DNA of 64,000 nucleotides from Micromonospora polyrhachis (GTDB taxonomy: Bacteria; Actinomycetota; Actinomycetes; Mycobacteriales; Micromonosporaceae). The DNA lies in assembly GCF_014203835.1 (NCBI RefSeq), contig NZ_JACHJW010000001.1:3794501-3858500 (forward strand), read 5' to 3'. This document shows, piece by piece, positions 62,819 to 64,000 of this stretch; the stretch's first letter is position 1; each line of letters begins with the position of its first letter. The translations under genes were made by a program, and so were the position numbers. The notes beneath the pieces were generated by a model. That model saw only the letters and a program-made list of their open reading frames with translations, ran no database searches and was not told where the DNA came from.

Positions 62819-63241
62819 GTGTCGGACTCATCCCTGGCTGAGATGCTGCGCTCCCGCGGGCTGCGGCTGACGGCTCAGCGGCAACTGATCCTCGAAGCCG
62901 TTCTCGACCTGAAGCACGCCACCCCGGAGCAGGTGCACAACGCGGTCCGCGAGGTCGCCGCCGGTGTGAACATCACCACGATCTACCGCACCCTGGAATT
63001 GCTGGAGCGGCTCGGTCTGGTTACCCATACACACCTGTCGCATGGGTCGCCGACCTATCACGCGGCCGGGCCGGACCAGCACGTCCATCTCGTCTGCCGC
63101 AACTGTGGGGCGGTGGAGGAGATAGAGCCGGAGCTGCTAGGCCCGCTCGCCGACCAGTTGGTCGACCAGCGTGGGTTCCTGGTCGACATCGGGCACGTCT
63201 CGTTGTTCGGTGTGTGCGGCAAGTGCGGGGAGCAGAAATGA
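62819..63241 (+). CDS. Fur-family metalloregulator
   Basis: The 140-residue protein has the Fur winged helix (LRSRGLRLTAQRQLILEAVLDLKHATPEQVHNAVREVAAGVNITTIYRTLELLERLGLVT), HHLVC-type metal ligands in HVHLVCRNCGAVEEIE and a structural zinc site from CRNC and CGKC. Whether it senses iron, zinc or peroxide cannot be told; it resembles the actinobacterial Fur paralogue encoded before ygfZ. Start GTG at 62819. Its TGA overlaps the ATG of ygfZ (ATGA). Confidence 0.92.
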   Translation: MSDSSLAEMLRSRGLRLTAQRQLILEAVLDLKHATPEQVHNAVREVAAGVNITTIYRTLELLERLGLVTHTHLSHGSPTYHAAGPDQHVHLVCRNCGAVEEIEPELLGPLADQLVDQRGFLVDIGHVSLFGVCGKCGEQK

Positions 63242-64000
63242 TCGAAATCGCGGGTGCGGTAGCAGTCGAGGCGATCGACGAGGAATCCCGGGACCAGCCC
63301 GAACCGGCGCACGCCGCTGCCGGCGTGGCCGGGGTGGCAGCCCACTACGGCGACCCGATGCGGGAACAGCGGATCCTCGCCACCGATGTGGGCCTGGTCG
63401 ACCGGTCGCACCGGGGCGTACTGGCAGTGCCGGGCGTGGAGCGGGCGAGCTGGCTGCACACGGTGACCACCCAGCACCTTGCCGAGCTGGCCGACGGGCA
63501 GGGCACCGAACTGCTGGTGCTCTCCCCGCACGGGCACGTCGAGCAGCACGCCATGGTCGCCGAGGTCGACGACGCCGTCTGGCTGGACACCGAGCCGGGC
63601 GGCACCACCGACCTGCTGGCCTACCTGGAGAAGATGCGGTTCTTCAGCCAGGTCGATCCGCGTGACGTGACTGCCGACTGGGCGGTGCTCTCCCTGGTCG
63701 GGCCGGGTGCCGTCCGGGCGGCGGGCACGCTCGGCGTGGTCGATCTGGCCGAGCCGGACGTCGTCGAGGTGCCGGGTCCGAAGTTCGCCGCCGGGTCGGT
63801 GCCCCGCCGCCCCACCATCCGGTACGACGTACGACCGCTGCCCGGTGGCGGTTGGGCCCGTCGGGTCCGGCTCGGGGTCGACCTGCTGGTGCCCCGGGCC
63901 GACCTGGCCAAGGTGGTGGGCGAGTTGACCGACGCCGGGGTTCCGCTGGCCGGACTCTGGGCGTACGAGGCGATGCGGGTGGCCGCCCGGCTGCCCCGGG
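63238..64000 (+). CDS. ygfZ: Folate-binding YgfZ / GcvT-like protein, 3' end beyond the window
   Basis: At least 254 residues are present, open to the window edge. The N-terminal GcvT-like fold shows GLVDRSHRGVLAVPGVERASWLHTVTTQHLAELADGQGTELLVLSPHGHVEQHAMVAE, KMRFFSQVDPRDVTADWAVLSLVGP and near the end GLWAYEAMRVAARLPR, the YgfZ pattern. YgfZ uses a folate to help iron-sulfur cluster enzymes stay active. ATG 63238 overlaps the fur stop by four bases, so the two are translationally coupled. Confidence 0.9.
   Translation, partial: MIEIAGAVAVEAIDEESRDQPEPAHAAAGVAGVAAHYGDPMREQRILATDVGLVDRSHRGVLAVPGVERASWLHTVTTQHLAELADGQGTELLVLSPHGHVEQHAMVAEVDDAVWLDTEPGGTTDLLAYLEKMRFFSQVDPRDVTADWAVLSLVGPGAVRAAGTLGVVDLAEPDVVEVPGPKFAAGSVPRRPTIRYDVRPLPGGGWARRVRLGVDLLVPRADLAKVVGELTDAGVPLAGLWAYEAMRVAARLPR

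Overview
The window is chromosomal DNA of a high-GC actinomycete, most likely a Micromonosporaceae member (Micromonospora-like). Support: strong GC bias with long antisense shadow frames, many GTG starts, a mycothiol synthase gene, a GlnR-type orphan regulator next to mshD and the pst operon, a groES-less groEL2 behind CIRCE boxes, a SAM-IV riboswitch (an actinomycete class), XRE/DUF397 pairs and many short interspersed palindromes. It is ordinary core-plus-accessory chromosome: no prophage, CRISPR array, biosynthetic cluster, rRNA or tRNA was recognised.

Layout. 0-7.4 kb: an orphan paaN-type aldehyde dehydrogenase; a complete IS701-family element inserted exactly at the stop codon of a GNAT gene beside an MmyB-type regulator remnant; a cold-shock protein; groEL2 with two CIRCE operators and a strong terminator. 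7.4-18.3 kb: a double-GNAT protein, a polytopic membrane subtilase, a solute-binding/VWA lipoprotein-like protein, a Ser/Thr kinase, aerobic glycerol-3-phosphate dehydrogenase, a small lipoprotein and a glycolate-oxidase-like flavoprotein. 18.4-28.2 kb: a FUSC-type membrane protein, a class V PLP enzyme (SufS-like cysteine desulfurase) behind a SAM-IV riboswitch, PrsW, a phosphinothricin-type acetyltransferase, a stray GroES-like protein, an AI-2E-type permease, a DinG/XPD helicase and a DUF402 protein.

28.2-42 kb is a phosphate/nitrogen block. DUF47 plus PiT transporter and the high-affinity pstSCAB operon each follow 11-bp GTTCACC-type repeats (PHO boxes), so both uptake systems are probably PhoP controlled. 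mshD, a polysaccharide deacetylase and glnR follow, an order partly shared with mycobacteria. A kinase carrying an extracytoplasmic ricin-type lectin domain, a Gfo/Idh/MocA oxidoreductase and a NUDIX hydrolase lie inside the block.

42-50 kb: a membrane protein with a PPG-DRP repeat domain, an LmeA-like lipid-binding protein, then a sulfur unit in which a 25-codon cysteine-rich leader peptide precedes rhodanese sseA and DUF1416 sseC; next come a DUF397 gene with an XRE gene reduced to its HTH part, two related membrane proteins, a SnoaL-like protein divergent from an HxlR regulator, a PAP2-like protein and a beta-carbonic anhydrase. 50-64 kb: a 1465-residue secreted subtilase with Kelch-like repeats, divergent from an orphan winged-helix regulator; a DsrE-like protein; a 34-residue membrane peptide; a nitrobindin-like protein behind a 64-bp tandem repeat; an NmrA-like/TetR divergent pair with a likely double operator; a class IV aminotransferase; hemerythrin, WYL, DinB and Fur-family proteins; and a ygfZ gene cut by the window end.

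A recurrent theme is short tandem repeats (11 to 64 bp, 2 to 5 copies) in intergenic DNA, and at least three copies of a roughly 52-bp double-palindrome element.
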